Shown here in pieces: positions 50,115 through 60,272 of a stretch of DNA of 64,000 bases. How positions within the stretch are numbered: position 1 is the stretch's first letter; the number at the start of each line of letters is the position of its first letter. Made by a program: the position numbers and the translations under genes. The notes under the pieces were generated by a model. The model saw only the letters and a program-made list of their open reading frames with translations, did not search any database and was not told the origin of the DNA. The DNA is from Thermoanaerobacterium thermosulfurigenes (GTDB taxonomy: Bacteria > Bacillota > Thermoanaerobacteria > Thermoanaerobacterales > Thermoanaerobacteraceae): NCBI RefSeq assembly GCF_051201035.1, contig NZ_JBPODR010000002.1:1-64000 (forward strand), in the 5' to 3' direction.

Positions 50115-52171
50115 TGTAACACCTCTGCCTTATTATTTTCTATTTCAGGATACTCTATCCTGCGATGAAATATTCCGTTTAAAGATGTCAAAAATGACTT
50201 TGACAAATCCTTTATGTCCTTTAAAGTTAAATTGCTTTCATTAAGCTGACCATCTTTTAATCTGTCATCAATTATTTTGTTGACCATAGCTTCAATTTCA
50301 TCATCTGTAGGATCGCGAAGGGACCTTACAGCAGCTTCAATAGAATCTGCCAACATTAAAATTGCAGATTCTTTAGTCTGAGGTTTTGGACCCGGATACC
50401 TAAACGAGTCTTCCTCACATAAATCATCTGTCTTTAACGCTTTACTGTAAAAATATTTTACGAGAGATGTACCATGGTGTTCTCGTATTAAATTTATTAT
50501 ATCTTCAGGCAACTTATACTTTTTAGCAAGCTCAACACCGTCTTTAACGTGAGATGTAATCACCAGTGAGCTTAGATCCGGCGATATTTTGTCATGCAAA
50601 TTTTCATCCGTAAATTGATTTTCTTTGAAAAAATACGGTCTTTTTACTTTACCTATATCATGGTAATATGCCCCAACTCGTGTCAATAGGCTGTTTGCAC
50701 CAATTGCATCAGATCCTGCTTCAGCCAAATTAGCGACTATTATGCTATGATGATATGTACCAGGAGCATCCATCATCAGCTTCTTCAACAAAGGATTATT
50801 TGGGTTTGAAAGCTCCAGCAATTTCAAAGGTGTTATAATGTCAAAACCAGATTCCCAAAATGGAAGTAACCCTATGGCTAATATGACACTAAAAGCACCG
50901 CTAATTATTCCCCAAAGGCTGTTTTCTAAAACAGATAAAATATTATTACTATTAATAAGCCCTACTCCTAATATAGACAATGTATTAGCAGCACTTACAT
51001 ATATGCCAGCTTTGACAAAATCGATTCTCTGCTTTGAATTAGCCATCTTTATGGCTCCAATTGTCCCTCCAAATATGGACATTACAAAGAAAGCCTGATT
51101 AAAATTTAGCATCATGCCACTTATAATAGAAAAGAATGTATTAAGCGTTATGGCAATAAAAGGATCTAATATGACCGAAACAGATAAGGCAATAAGCTCT
51201 GATGGAATAAGCAACGGATTTATGTTTTTTAATGCTATAACTATGAAATAATATATTACCCCCAAAAGATAAAGTATTTGGATATACGCATACTTCTCCC
51301 TCACTTTTTTATTAAGCTTAATTATATAATAGCCAGCAATAAATAAAGACACGCCCAATAAGACGATGATGCCAGATAGCATCGCAAAATCTACTCTGCT
51401 ATTATTTTTAAGAAGTCCCAATGCTTGTAATACCTGGATTTGATCGTCTGTAACTACTTCACCGCTTACAATGATATTTTGCCCCTTCTTATAGACGACA
51501 GGCTCTACCTTTGAGGCAGCTTCTTTTCTTGCCATCTCAGTCTCAGTTGCATTGTATATCATATTAGGAGATATGACAGAAGATAGTATTTTATACACTA
51601 TCGGCTTTAGATCTTGATTTAGATCTGAGCTATCTACAATACTTTTTACACTGCTTAACGCGCCAGATAAAGCATCATCTGTAATCTGACGTGACATCGT
51701 GGCTTTTTCAGTTGAAATAGCCAAAGATTCCACCGCAATTATTGTATTGTCTTCAGCAGAAAGCAAAACTTTAAGAGATTGGTCATCAAGTTTAATTGGT
51801 AGTGTTTCTTTTAGTGTATTGAGCTTTTCGTCAATCTGTCCACTTGACTTTCTAACACTCCTAAGTTTATTAAAAAAATCAGTAAGCTTAATGTAAGATT
51901 CTTGTGCAACATTTTCATCGTAATCGTATTTAGGATTTACACTGTTCATGGCTTCTTGAATCTTTTTTTGTGTTGCTAAATTGTCAACAATGTCCTTAGG
52001 TGCTTTAATATCTATCTGAGCAACATCTCCAGCTTTTATATCGATTTTAGGCGGCGTTATTGCTGTGTAAAACAGAAATATCGATACAATGATGTATATA
52101 GTTGTAATATATATCAAATATGCCTTTTGACTTAAAAATATTTTTCTAATCGGCATGTCCTTTATATGCAT
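50111..52171 (-). CDS. pgpH: c-di-AMP phosphodiesterase PgpH (7TM-HD)
   Basis: A membrane protein hydrolysing cyclic di-AMP. It has one N-terminal membrane helix, an extracellular 7TM-HDED domain (about 45-270), seven helices to about 455, and a cytoplasmic HD domain with YHHSIIVANLAE and YYHDIGK near 470-510. At 686 residues it is standard (YqfF in Bacillus). Between phoH and ybeY, as expected. Confidence 0.93.
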   Translation of the reverse strand: MHIKDMPIRKIFLSQKAYLIYITTIYIIVSIFLFYTAITPPKIDIKAGDVAQIDIKAPKDIVDNLATQKKIQEAMNSVNPKYDYDENVAQESYIKLTDFFNKLRSVRKSSGQIDEKLNTLKETLPIKLDDQSLKVLLSAEDNTIIAVESLAISTEKATMSRQITDDALSGALSSVKSIVDSSDLNQDLKPIVYKILSSVISPNMIYNATETEMARKEAASKVEPVVYKKGQNIIVSGEVVTDDQIQVLQALGLLKNNSRVDFAMLSGIIVLLGVSLFIAGYYIIKLNKKVREKYAYIQILYLLGVIYYFIVIALKNINPLLIPSELIALSVSVILDPFIAITLNTFFSIISGMMLNFNQAFFVMSIFGGTIGAIKMANSKQRIDFVKAGIYVSAANTLSILGVGLINSNNILSVLENSLWGIISGAFSVILAIGLLPFWESGFDIITPLKLLELSNPNNPLLKKLMMDAPGTYHHSIIVANLAEAGSDAIGANSLLTRVGAYYHDIGKVKRPYFFKENQFTDENLHDKISPDLSSLVITSHVKDGVELAKKYKLPEDIINLIREHHGTSLVKYFYSKALKTDDLCEEDSFRYPGPKPQTKESAILMLADSIEAAVRSLRDPTDDEIEAMVNKIIDDRLKDGQLNESNLTLKDIKDLSKSFLTSLNGIFHRRIEYPEIENNKAEVLQ

Positions 52172-52176
52172 CTAAA

Positions 52177-53175
52177 TTAATCCTCCCAAGAAGAATTTTC
52201 TTCTTCCGCATCATCAGTTTTTTTAGACTTTTCAAATACTTCATAAGCTTTTACTATCTTAGCAACAAGGGGATGTCTTATAACATCCTGCTCTTTTAGT
52301 AAAACAAATTCTATGCCTTCTATACCATTTAAAATCTCAATGACATCTTTAAGTCCAGATCTTTTTCCTTTAGGCAAATCCACCTGTGTAACGTCGCCTG
52401 TTATAACCGCTTTAGAACCAAATCCAATCCTTGTTAAAAACATCTTCATTTGCTCTGGAGTAGTATTTTGAGCTTCATCAAGTATTATAAATGAATCGTC
52501 CAAAGTTCTGCCTCTCATATACGCTAATGGGGCAACTTCAATAAGGCCCTTTTCCATGTATTTTTGAAATGTTTCAGCTCCAAGAATATCATATAATGCA
52601 TCATACAACGGTCTTAAATATGGATCAACCTTCTCTTGCAAATCGCCTGGCAAAAAGCCCAGTCGCTCTCCTGCTTCAACTGCCGGCCTTGTCAAAATAA
52701 TTCGCCCGACTTCTTTATTTTTCAAAGATGTTACAGCCATTGCCATAGCAAGATACGTTTTTCCTGTACCTGCAGGTCCAATTCCAAAGACAATCTCATT
52801 ACTTCTTATGGCGTTTACGTAGCGTTTCTGACCATAAGTTTTACATCTTATCTGCTTTCCTCTTGATGTAATGCATACAATGTCAGATAAGATAGATTTT
52901 AGCTTCTCTTCCTCTCCCATATTGACTAATCTCATGGCATATAAGACGTTTTGAGCTGTTATAATCTCACCACTATTGATTATATCTATAAGCTCACTAA
53001 ACACCTTTTCTGCACCATCCACATTGGCTTCTTCACCATTGATCTTAATCATATCATCTCTGACGACAATTTTTACATCCATTCCTTCTTCAATCAATTT
53101 TATATTTTCATCAAACTTGCCAAATAAATTTGCAGCTTGTTCAATATTATTGATATCAATTGTTACTTCTTTCAA
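52177..53175 (-). CDS. phoH: PhoH-like ATPase (YqfE/PhoH)
   Basis: A P-loop NTPase thought to act in RNA metabolism; it is found with ybeY in nearly all bacteria. Walker A is GPAGTGKTYLA near 135 and Walker B is FIILDEAQNTTPEQ. The N-terminal KH-like part precedes it. TTG start at 53175, five bases after GGAGGT, lies inside the end of yqfD (about 20-bp overlap). Length 332. Confidence 0.93.
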   Translation of the reverse strand: MKEVTIDINNIEQAANLFGKFDENIKLIEEGMDVKIVVRDDMIKINGEEANVDGAEKVFSELIDIINSGEIITAQNVLYAMRLVNMGEEEKLKSILSDIVCITSRGKQIRCKTYGQKRYVNAIRSNEIVFGIGPAGTGKTYLAMAMAVTSLKNKEVGRIILTRPAVEAGERLGFLPGDLQEKVDPYLRPLYDALYDILGAETFQKYMEKGLIEVAPLAYMRGRTLDDSFIILDEAQNTTPEQMKMFLTRIGFGSKAVITGDVTQVDLPKGKRSGLKDVIEILNGIEGIEFVLLKEQDVIRHPLVAKIVKAYEVFEKSKKTDDAEEENSSWED

Positions 53176-54361
53176 TTTTTACCTCCGCATTATAATTGAT
53201 GTTTTCTTGCGTTCCAATATCCTCTATCACTTCCACTATAACATCAGCCCGCAGCACGTTTGCGTTTATCATTGTCATCTTTTCTTGTCTATTGACTATT
53301 TTAGCATCTTTTCCAAAAGCAGATGAAATGTTTTTAAGAGCACTTTCCACAGCTAATTTTTCTGCTTCATCTTTTGTCAACTTTACTTCAATCGGCACCG
53401 TCTCATAATATGTCTCATTTATGATTTTTATTGGAGAAGCGGATGAAGTCAAATTTCTCACTTCTCTATCATAATTTTTAAAATTGATTTTTCGCGACAA
53501 AAGAGTCAATGTGCTGCTTCCCATTGAAATTTTTGTCATAGTGACTTTTCTACCAGTCCTCTTGTACTTTTGCTGCACTAAATTAACATCTGCGTAGCCT
53601 TCATACCAGACTCTTGCCAATATTGTACCCATTGAATGTACAAATCGCGTGTTTGTATTAGGTCTTTCTATTATCCCAGATACTAAGACGTCTCCCATCT
53701 TTACTGTGTCTCCAACTTTTTTTAAAGCATCACCTTCTAATACTGTCATTTTATATATTATACCATCTTTTTTAGCTATTATATTACATGGCACATTTTC
53801 ATCTAATACAGCAGGTGGTGCAGTTTTCTTCACAACTTTAACTATTGCTTTTGTACCTTTTATGTCAATACCAATCCATGCCACATCTTTTTCATCCACC
53901 AAAAATTCTTGTTGAATCTTATGAATATTTACTGACGACTTTAAAACACCAGCCTTAAGCCCCAATTTATCAAGTTCTGAAATTATAGAAGCTTCACTTA
54001 TATTTTGTCCACCATCTATCTCAATAGACCATATAAACATCGAAAAAATATATGCTAGTATCACACACGCTATTGCACCTAAAACCAACATTCTTCTTCT
54101 CTTTAGATAAAAGACAATAAACGGCAACCCTCTTTTTTCGACGATGTAAACTCTGCAATTTGTCATTTTCGTATACGGCAGTAGAAGCTTGAACCCTTTT
54201 AAACTGATCTTTGCTACTATTGCGGTATAGTTCATCCTTTCTACATCCCATACATATATGTTTTTAGATATAACAATATTTAAAAATCTCTCTATCGACA
54301 AGCCTTCTATTTTTATAATAGCATACCCGTATAAAAAATTCCACAATTTTATGGCCAGCAA
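53156..54361 (-). CDS. yqfD: Sporulation protein YqfD
   Basis: A 401-residue protein with a single membrane helix near 90-112 (LVLGAIACVILAYIFSMFIW) and a long extracytoplasmic region. The family is restricted to spore formers and is needed for normal sporulation, role unknown. TTG start seven bases after AGGAGG. It forms a unit with yqfC upstream and phoH downstream. Confidence 0.88.
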   Translation of the reverse strand: MLAIKLWNFLYGYAIIKIEGLSIERFLNIVISKNIYVWDVERMNYTAIVAKISLKGFKLLLPYTKMTNCRVYIVEKRGLPFIVFYLKRRRMLVLGAIACVILAYIFSMFIWSIEIDGGQNISEASIISELDKLGLKAGVLKSSVNIHKIQQEFLVDEKDVAWIGIDIKGTKAIVKVVKKTAPPAVLDENVPCNIIAKKDGIIYKMTVLEGDALKKVGDTVKMGDVLVSGIIERPNTNTRFVHSMGTILARVWYEGYADVNLVQQKYKRTGRKVTMTKISMGSSTLTLLSRKINFKNYDREVRNLTSSASPIKIINETYYETVPIEVKLTKDEAEKLAVESALKNISSAFGKDAKIVNRQEKMTMINANVLRADVIVEVIEDIGTQENINYNAEVKIERSNN

Positions 54362-54412
54362 GCAAATACCTCCTTTTGCCTTTTAGATTGTGAACAAAGC
54401 AAATAAATTACC

Positions 54413-54685
54413 TTATACAATTATCTCTATGTTTAATATTTTACCAGTAATAACCAGTATCTCTGTCATAACTGAATTTATAATCATATTTTTACCTGTT
54501 ATTCTAATCATGCCTATCGTAGAATTGATTCTTATCCTTTCAGGAATATATTCTATTATGCCTCTATGATTTTCTACAGTAATTTGCGTGTTGCCTATTA
54601 CTGTTATCTTAGGAAGGTTTAATAAAACATCTTTAGGGAAATCAACTAAATTTAGAATTCCTTCTTTTATGGTATTTGACTTCAT
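54413..54685 (-). CDS. yqfC: Sporulation protein YqfC
   Basis: A 90-residue beta-rich protein (LPKITVIGNTQITVENHRGI, IRITGKNMIINSV) of the YqfC/YabP type found in spore formers. It heads the yqfC-yqfD-phoH-pgpH-ybeY series. A sporulation sigma factor promoter may lie upstream but was not convincing by eye. Confidence 0.88.
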   Translation of the reverse strand: MKSNTIKEGILNLVDFPKDVLLNLPKITVIGNTQITVENHRGIIEYIPERIRINSTIGMIRITGKNMIINSVMTEILVITGKILNIEIIV

Positions 54686-54759
54686 GATAAAGCCTCCTCC
54701 CGTTAAATCTTATGAATCTTCAAGTAAAAACATTCTTTTAAGGAATTTTAAAATAAAAT

Positions 54760-54831
54760 AAAAAAAGCATGGATCTACTTTCCATGCAATAAAAGTAAAA
54801 AACTTGATACATCTAAGTACCAAGTTTTTTT
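54760..54831 (-). terminator. Two tandem terminators after yqeY
   Basis: The first, AAAACTTGGTAC/GTATCAAGTTTT (54798-54830), begins right at the yqeY stop. The second, GCATGGA/TCCATGC with a following run of T (54760-54787), lies about 20 bases further. Both are oriented for the minus strand and protect yqfC from read-through. Confidence 0.85.
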
Positions 54832-54832
54832 A

Positions 54833-55282
54833 TCATTGTAAGTGCTGCGAAACTATCATTTTAACTTTATTGCCATCAGCTTTACCTTTTACAAGAGGCA
54901 TCACTTTACTCATAACCATTCCTATATCATTTTTGTTTGTAGCACCAGTCTCATCAATAACGCCTCTTACGATTTCATCTATTTCATCATCAGTCAACTG
55001 CTGTGGCATATATTCCAGCATAATTTCTATTTCACGATTCGCTTTATCTACCAAATCTTGCCTGCCACCTTTTTCGTATTCAGGCAAAACCTCTTTTCTT
55101 TGTTTTATTTCTCTTGAAATTACATTAATGACCCCTTCATCATCAAGGACTTTTCCTGTATCCTTTTCTACTTGCAATATCGAAGATCTAACCATACTTA
55201 GAATATTTTTTCTGAATACATCTTTTGATTTCATAGCATCAACCATATCTTTGTACAATCGATCCTTAAGGGCCATAATCAC
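54833..55282 (-). CDS. yqeY: GatB/YqeY domain protein
   Basis: A 149-residue protein related to the tail domain of GatB that binds tRNA. Features are the KDVFRKNILSMVRSSI start region and PQQLTDDEIDEIVRGVI near the C-terminus with GMVMSKVMPLVKGKADG. The function as a stand-alone protein is unclear. It directly follows rpsU, a pairing seen across Firmicutes. Confidence 0.92.
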   Translation of the reverse strand: MIMALKDRLYKDMVDAMKSKDVFRKNILSMVRSSILQVEKDTGKVLDDEGVINVISREIKQRKEVLPEYEKGGRQDLVDKANREIEIMLEYMPQQLTDDEIDEIVRGVIDETGATNKNDIGMVMSKVMPLVKGKADGNKVKMIVSQHLQ

Positions 55283-55288
55283 ACTTCC

Positions 55289-55474
55289 TTATTTCCCAAA
55301 TTTGTACTTTCTTTTTCTTGCTGCTTCTGATTTCTTTTTGCGTTTTACGCTTGGGCTTTCATAATGTTCCCTTTTTCTTAATTCAGAAAGAACGCCACTT
55401 CTTGAGCATTGGCGCTTAAATCTTCTCAATGCATTATCAAGGGACTCATTTTCTCCAACTCGAACTTCTGACAC
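55289..55474 (-). CDS. rpsU: Ribosomal protein S21
   Basis: A small basic protein of the 30S subunit that helps initiation. The protein from GTG at 55474 is 61 residues (MSEVRVGENESLDNALRRF), normal for S21. The longer frame to 55519 lacks a ribosome site, whereas GGAGGGAGGG lies upstream of the GTG. The tail is strongly basic (KRKKKSEAARKRKYKFGK). Confidence 0.95.
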   Translation of the reverse strand: MSEVRVGENESLDNALRRFKRQCSRSGVLSELRKREHYESPSVKRKKKSEAARKRKYKFGK

Positions 55475-55586
55475 TGTAATCTCCCTCCCTCCGGATAAAC
55501 TGCCAAATGTAAGCTGCATTTATTGCTGCAAATATTATTGGGATATCTTAATATATTATAATCTAAAAACCAATTTGTGTCAATGT

Positions 55587-55931
55587 TTACCCTGGAGGCC
55601 ATGTCATAAATCTTCCGCCTAAAAGATGAAAATGTATATGGTGAACAGTTTGTCCGCCGTCGTCACCACAATTAGACACTATCCTGTATCCTTTGCTATC
55701 AATCCCATACCGCTTAGCCAGCTTTTTTGCAATTACATAGACATGGCCTACAAGCTCTTTATTCCTTTCATCAATGTCCAATGGAGAATCAATATGAGCT
55801 TTTGGGACTATAAGCAAGTGAACTGGCGCTTGTGGATTAATATCGGGAAAGGCAACCACATAATCATCTTCATAAATTATTTTTGATTCAATCTCCCTAT
55901 TTATGATCTTGCAAAAAATGCAATCGCTCAA
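55587..55931 (-). CDS. HIT family nucleotide hydrolase
   Basis: A Hint-type purine nucleotide hydrolase or transferase of about 114 residues. The triad motif HHIHFHLLGG is near the C-terminus, and CIFCKIINRE opens the protein. TTG at 55931, seven bases after GGAGGT, is the likely start and lies within the last codons of mtaB. Confidence 0.93.
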   Translation of the reverse strand: MSDCIFCKIINREIESKIIYEDDYVVAFPDINPQAPVHLLIVPKAHIDSPLDIDERNKELVGHVYVIAKKLAKRYGIDSKGYRIVSNCGDDGGQTVHHIHFHLLGGRFMTWPPG

Positions 55932-57300
55932 CCATCTCACCTCCTTCAACTATATTTCCTATGGCAAAATCTTTCTTTAAGTCTATCAATTTTACAGGTA
56001 GTATTTTATTCTTAATGTTTAAATCTGACTTTACTGCTACTCTTATATAATTGTCAGTAAGTCCTTCCACATAATCATTTAACTCTTTAGTCCTCTGTTC
56101 AAATAGCACATTTAAAGTGCTACCTAAAAACTTTCTGTAAAATTTCAATTCGCATTCTTCTGAAAGCTTAATTAATATTTTACTTCTTTCTTCTTTGACA
56201 GAGTTTTTAATTTGATCAGGGTAGTCTGCCGCTTTTGTACCGGCTCGCCTTGAATACTTAAATACATGCATCTTGCTGAATTCTATATCCTTAGCAAATT
56301 CATAGGTTTCATTAAACTCTCTCTCCGTTTCTCCTGGAAACCCTACCATTACATCAGTGGTTATCGCCACGTCCTTGATGTACTTTCTGACTCTCTCTAT
56401 GATCGTTTTGTATTCGCTTGTTGTATATCTTCTACCCATTCTTTTAAGAACACTGTCCGAACCGCTTTGCAATGATATATGGTAGTGTCTGCAAAATTTC
56501 GGCAAAAGAGAAACTTCTCTTACAAAATCTTCGGTTAAAAATGTAGGCTCAATTGAACTTAAGCGTATTCTTTCGATGCCTTCGATTTCGTGTATCATCT
56601 TTATTATATCAAGCAAATCCACATTTTCCAAGTCTTTGCCATATGATGCAACGTGTATGCCTGTCAACACCACTTCTTTATAGCCATTATCCCTCAGCCT
56701 TTTAACTTCATCAAATATGTCATTGGGCTTTCTGCTTCTTATAGGCCCTCTGGCATACGGTATAATACAATAAGTGCAGTATTGATTACATCCATCCTGT
56801 ATCTTTAAATACGCCCGCGTATGACCTTCTTGAGCCGATATTTTAAGTTCTTCGAATTTTCTATCTTTAAATATATCTTCAACAGCATTCACCTTATTAG
56901 CATTTGCTGCTTTCTCTACTAATTTAACTATTTCTCCTTTGTTTTTAGTTCCTAAAACAACATTGACTTCAGGTATATTTAAGACTTCATTTGAAGCCAC
57001 TTGCGAATAACAGCCAACCACAGCTACTACAGAATCTGGATTTATTTTTTTAGCCTTTCTTATTTCCTGTCTTGATTTCATATCACCTCGACCAGTCACA
57101 GTGCATGTATTTATGACATATACATCAGCATATTCATCAAACCCTACAACATCATATCCTAAACTCTTGAAAATCTCAGCCATAGCTTCCGTTTCATATT
57201 GATTTACTTTACAACCTAATGTGAAAAATGACACGGTTTTTTTGCGGCCATATATATCATAAAATTCGTCAGCGTCTAAAGCTATGTTTGCCTTTGCCAC
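55897..57300 (-). CDS. mtaB: tRNA t6A37 methylthiotransferase MtaB
   Basis: A radical-SAM enzyme converting t6A37 to ms2t6A37. The auxiliary-cluster cysteines are near 30, 66 and 97, the radical-SAM motif is CNQYCTYC (171-178), and a TRAM domain ends the protein. The GTG start at 57300 has GGGAGG upstream at slightly long spacing; the first 15 residues precede the usual KTVSFFTLGCKVNQYE start. It acts on the same nucleotide as tcdA of this window. Length 467 is a little long. Confidence 0.93.
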   Translation of the reverse strand: MAKANIALDADEFYDIYGRKKTVSFFTLGCKVNQYETEAMAEIFKSLGYDVVGFDEYADVYVINTCTVTGRGDMKSRQEIRKAKKINPDSVVAVVGCYSQVASNEVLNIPEVNVVLGTKNKGEIVKLVEKAANANKVNAVEDIFKDRKFEELKISAQEGHTRAYLKIQDGCNQYCTYCIIPYARGPIRSRKPNDIFDEVKRLRDNGYKEVVLTGIHVASYGKDLENVDLLDIIKMIHEIEGIERIRLSSIEPTFLTEDFVREVSLLPKFCRHYHISLQSGSDSVLKRMGRRYTTSEYKTIIERVRKYIKDVAITTDVMVGFPGETEREFNETYEFAKDIEFSKMHVFKYSRRAGTKAADYPDQIKNSVKEERSKILIKLSEECELKFYRKFLGSTLNVLFEQRTKELNDYVEGLTDNYIRVAVKSDLNIKNKILPVKLIDLKKDFAIGNIVEGGEMVERLHFLQDHK

Positions 57301-57365
57301 TTCGTAATATTCCTCCCATATTGTTTGTTATAAAGCTCAAGATTTATTATAACATTTAACTAAAT

Positions 57366-57400
57366 ATAAAAAAATAAGCCTCGAAAATTATTTAAGAGGC
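57366..57400 (-). terminator. Terminator between rsmE and mtaB
   Basis: GCCTC and GAGGC pair around TTAAATAATTTTC, followed by TTATTTTTTT on the minus strand. It divides the heat-shock operon from the mtaB-HIT-rpsU-yqeY unit. Confidence 0.7.
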
Positions 57401-57414
57401 AAAGTAAAAATCAT

Positions 57415-58161
57415 CTATCCTAGATCTCCTAATTCGTACAAAATTATAGAACCAGCCACAATACCAGCCGTTTCTGTTCTTAAAATCCTTGGACCCAATG
57501 TAACAATTACAGCACCATTTTTAGTCGCCGTGTCTACTTCACTAGGCGAGAAGCCACCTTCAGGCCCGATAAAAATGCAAATATTTTTTGCACCATTATT
57601 CTCTTTTAAAACGTCTTTTAACCTAACATTGGTCTCTCTTTCATACGGCATTACGCATAAATCAAACTCATTGATGTAATTTACAGCAATATTAAAACTT
57701 ATCGGCTCCAAAACTTCTGGCACTATCAATCTTCCAGATTGCTTTGATGCTTCTTGAGAAATTTTATTCCACCTGTTTATTTTGTTTCCTATGCTTTTTT
57801 CTTTAACCTTTATAATAGAAAATTCGGTTTCAACAGGCACAATCTTTTTTATTCCAATTTCTGTGCATTTCTGAACAATCAAATCCATTTTGTCAGACTT
57901 CGGCAGTCCCTGAAATAAAGTCACATTTATAGAACTCTCTACAACTTGATGCAACTCATCGACTATCTTTAATAAAACAGATGTGCTTTCGATAGAAAGA
58001 ATAGAAGCATTGTACTGTTTTACTCCATTAGAAACCACCAAATCAGTTCCAATCCTTAGCCTTAATACATCCTTTATGTGATGCGCGTCATCACCATATA
58101 TTCTGACTATGCCATCTTTTATATCTTCATCTTTTATAAAAAGCCTTCTCACAGCACTCAC
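57415..58161 (-). CDS. rsmE: 16S rRNA m3U1498 methyltransferase RsmE
   Basis: A SPOUT methyltransferase acting on the 30S subunit. The C-terminal knot has FIGPEGGFSPSEVDTA and LGPRILRTETA. The N-terminal PUA-like part begins RRLFIKDEDI. The frame opens at 58188, but GTG at 58161 overlaps the prmA stop (GTGA) with AGGA upstream, pointing to coupled translation. About 248 residues. Confidence 0.92.
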   Translation of the reverse strand: MSAVRRLFIKDEDIKDGIVRIYGDDAHHIKDVLRLRIGTDLVVSNGVKQYNASILSIESTSVLLKIVDELHQVVESSINVTLFQGLPKSDKMDLIVQKCTEIGIKKIVPVETEFSIIKVKEKSIGNKINRWNKISQEASKQSGRLIVPEVLEPISFNIAVNYINEFDLCVMPYERETNVRLKDVLKENNGAKNICIFIGPEGGFSPSEVDTATKNGAVIVTLGPRILRTETAGIVAGSIILYELGDLG

Positions 58162-59084
58162 TTTTTCCTTGATAATATTGCAACCCATTCCCCATCTTCT
58201 TTGACCTCAATAACGTCAAAATATTTGGAAATGGCATTTAAAACATCATCTTTACGATCTTTAATTATTCCACTTGATATGAACAAGCCATTTTCTTTAA
58301 GTTTTTCATGTATGTCAAAAGTAGCTTTTATTATTATATCAGCTATAATATTTGCGACTATTAAATCCGCCTCACCATTTAGCTCTTTTAAAAGATCGCT
58401 TTTCAAAACCTCGATATTATCCAGTTTGTTTAATTTTACATTTAGAGAAGCCACTTTTAATGCAACTTCGTCAACATCAACTGCAAAAACTTTTTTTGCA
58501 CCCAACTTAGAGCTGACAATTGACAATATACCTGTACCGCATCCAATATCAAATACGATATCGCCACTTTTAACATTCTCTTCTAAAAATTCTATGCACA
58601 TTTTTGTAGTCTCATGACTGCCTGTGCCAAAAGCCATGCCTGGATCTAACTCAACTACTATCTCATTTTCTTCTGGGTTATAATCTTCCCATGATGGTTT
58701 TATGACAACACGCTTGCCAATCTTAAAAGTCTTATAATATTTTTTCCAACTGTTTGCCCAATCTTCATCATCGACCTCAGCCGTCTCGAACGTAAAATCT
58801 CCAATGTCCAAATTATATTCTTTAAGTCCTGTTATTCTATCCTTGATTATGCTTAATTTGTCAATTGTACTTGGGGTAAGAGGGAAATAAGCTGATATTA
58901 CAACTTTATTGCTATCTACAATCATATCAGGATCTACATAATCCCATTCATTGCTATCATTTAATATCTTCAAATCATTGGGATCTTCTATAACAACACC
59001 GCCCGCACCAACTTCATGCATTATATTTGTTATAGCTTCCTCAGCTTCCACTGAAGTCGTAATTTTAACTTCAAGCCATTTCAA
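58158..59084 (-). CDS. prmA: Ribosomal protein L11 methyltransferase
   Basis: Trimethylates L11. The N-terminal L11-recognition domain is followed by a SAM fold with VFDIGCGTGILSI near 178 and VANIIADIIIK (the catalytic-type NxI segment). At 308 residues it is normal. TTG start with AGGGTGAT upstream. dnaJ-prmA-rsmE is a common order in Firmicutes. Confidence 0.94.
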   Translation of the reverse strand: MKWLEVKITTSVEAEEAITNIMHEVGAGGVVIEDPNDLKILNDSNEWDYVDPDMIVDSNKVVISAYFPLTPSTIDKLSIIKDRITGLKEYNLDIGDFTFETAEVDDEDWANSWKKYYKTFKIGKRVVIKPSWEDYNPEENEIVVELDPGMAFGTGSHETTKMCIEFLEENVKSGDIVFDIGCGTGILSIVSSKLGAKKVFAVDVDEVALKVASLNVKLNKLDNIEVLKSDLLKELNGEADLIVANIIADIIIKATFDIHEKLKENGLFISSGIIKDRKDDVLNAISKYFDVIEVKEDGEWVAILSRKK

Positions 59085-59099
59085 TCATATCACCCTTTT

Positions 59100-60242
59100 T
59101 TATGCTCCAAAAGCATCTTTTACTTTTTGAAAAAATGATTTACTACCGCTATCATTGCTAAGTTTGTCAAACTCCCTCAATAGCTCTTTTTGCCTTTCCG
59201 TCAATTTCTTAGGAACATCGATATATACCTCTACAAATTCGTCACCACGTCCTCTTCCATTGATATGAGGTATTCCTTTGTTCCTAAGCCTAAACACCGT
59301 TCCAGTTTGAGTTCCAGGCGGAATATTGTATATAGCTTTGCCATCAAGAGTAGGAACTTCTATCTCTGCACCAAGTGCAGCATCTACAAAACTTATAGGC
59401 ATTTTAAGCAAGACATTAAATCCATCCCGCTTGAATATCTTATGAGGTTTTATGCTTATTACAATAAAAAGATCTCCATTAGCTCCTCCTCTTTCTCCTG
59501 GTTCACCTTCACCTCTTAATGATACCATTTGTCCTTCATCAATTCCAGCAGGTATATTAACTTTAAGTTTCCTTAGTTTTCTTATCCTTCCAGTTCCATG
59601 ACACTTTGAACATGGATCTTTGACTATCTTGCCTTCTCCATGACACCTAGGACACGTTCTTACATTGACTATCCTGCCAAACGGCGTATTTTGCGTTATT
59701 CTGACCTCACCCGTACCATGACATTCGGGGCATACCTCTACTTTCGTTCCTGGATTTGCACCTGTACCATTACATCTATCGCATTTTTCATACCTTTCAA
59801 CTTCAATCTCTTTCTCGACGCCAAATGCAGCTTCTTCAAAGGCCAAAGTCAAATTAACCCTTATGTCATTTCCCTTTTGAGGCCCAGTTTTTCTTCTGGT
59901 ACTGCCTCCAAACATATCACCAAATATATCACCAAAAATGTCGCCAAAGCCGCCAAAATCAAATCCACCTTGACCAAAACCGCCAAAGCCACCAAAATCT
60001 CCTTGGTTAAAACCGCCTTGATTAAATGCTGCATCGCCAAATTGATCATACTGAGCTTTTTTCTGAGGGTCAGACAAAATCTGATATGCTTCATTTATCT
60101 CTTTAAACTTTTGTTCTGCTTCTTTATTGCCAGGATTTAAGTCAGGATGATACTTCTTTGCAAGAGTTCTATAAGCCTTCTTTATATCTTCATCACTGGC
60201 ATTTTTATCAAGGCCTAATATCGCATAATAATCTTTTGCCAT
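59100..60242 (-). CDS. dnaJ: Co-chaperone DnaJ
   Basis: Stimulates DnaK ATPase and presents unfolded clients. The J domain contains YHPDLNPG, the G/F-rich region spans about 75-115, and four CxxCxGxG repeats (CDRCNGTG, CPECHGTG, CPRCHGEG, CSKCHGTG) lie at about 155-220. ATG at 60242 with AGGTG upstream gives MAKDYYAILG and 380 residues. Separated from dnaK by a hairpin without a T-run. Confidence 0.96.
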   Translation of the reverse strand: MAKDYYAILGLDKNASDEDIKKAYRTLAKKYHPDLNPGNKEAEQKFKEINEAYQILSDPQKKAQYDQFGDAAFNQGGFNQGDFGGFGGFGQGGFDFGGFGDIFGDIFGDMFGGSTRRKTGPQKGNDIRVNLTLAFEEAAFGVEKEIEVERYEKCDRCNGTGANPGTKVEVCPECHGTGEVRITQNTPFGRIVNVRTCPRCHGEGKIVKDPCSKCHGTGRIRKLRKLKVNIPAGIDEGQMVSLRGEGEPGERGGANGDLFIVISIKPHKIFKRDGFNVLLKMPISFVDAALGAEIEVPTLDGKAIYNIPPGTQTGTVFRLRNKGIPHINGRGRGDEFVEVYIDVPKKLTERQKELLREFDKLSNDSGSKSFFQKVKDAFGA

Positions 60243-60272
60243 ACACATCACCTGCCTTTCTCAACATGAATG

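Noticed and set aside
54686..54760. Sigma-E-like promoter before yqfC
   Set aside because: A CATAAGAT-like -10 is visible, but no convincing -35 at the right distance, so it is not called.
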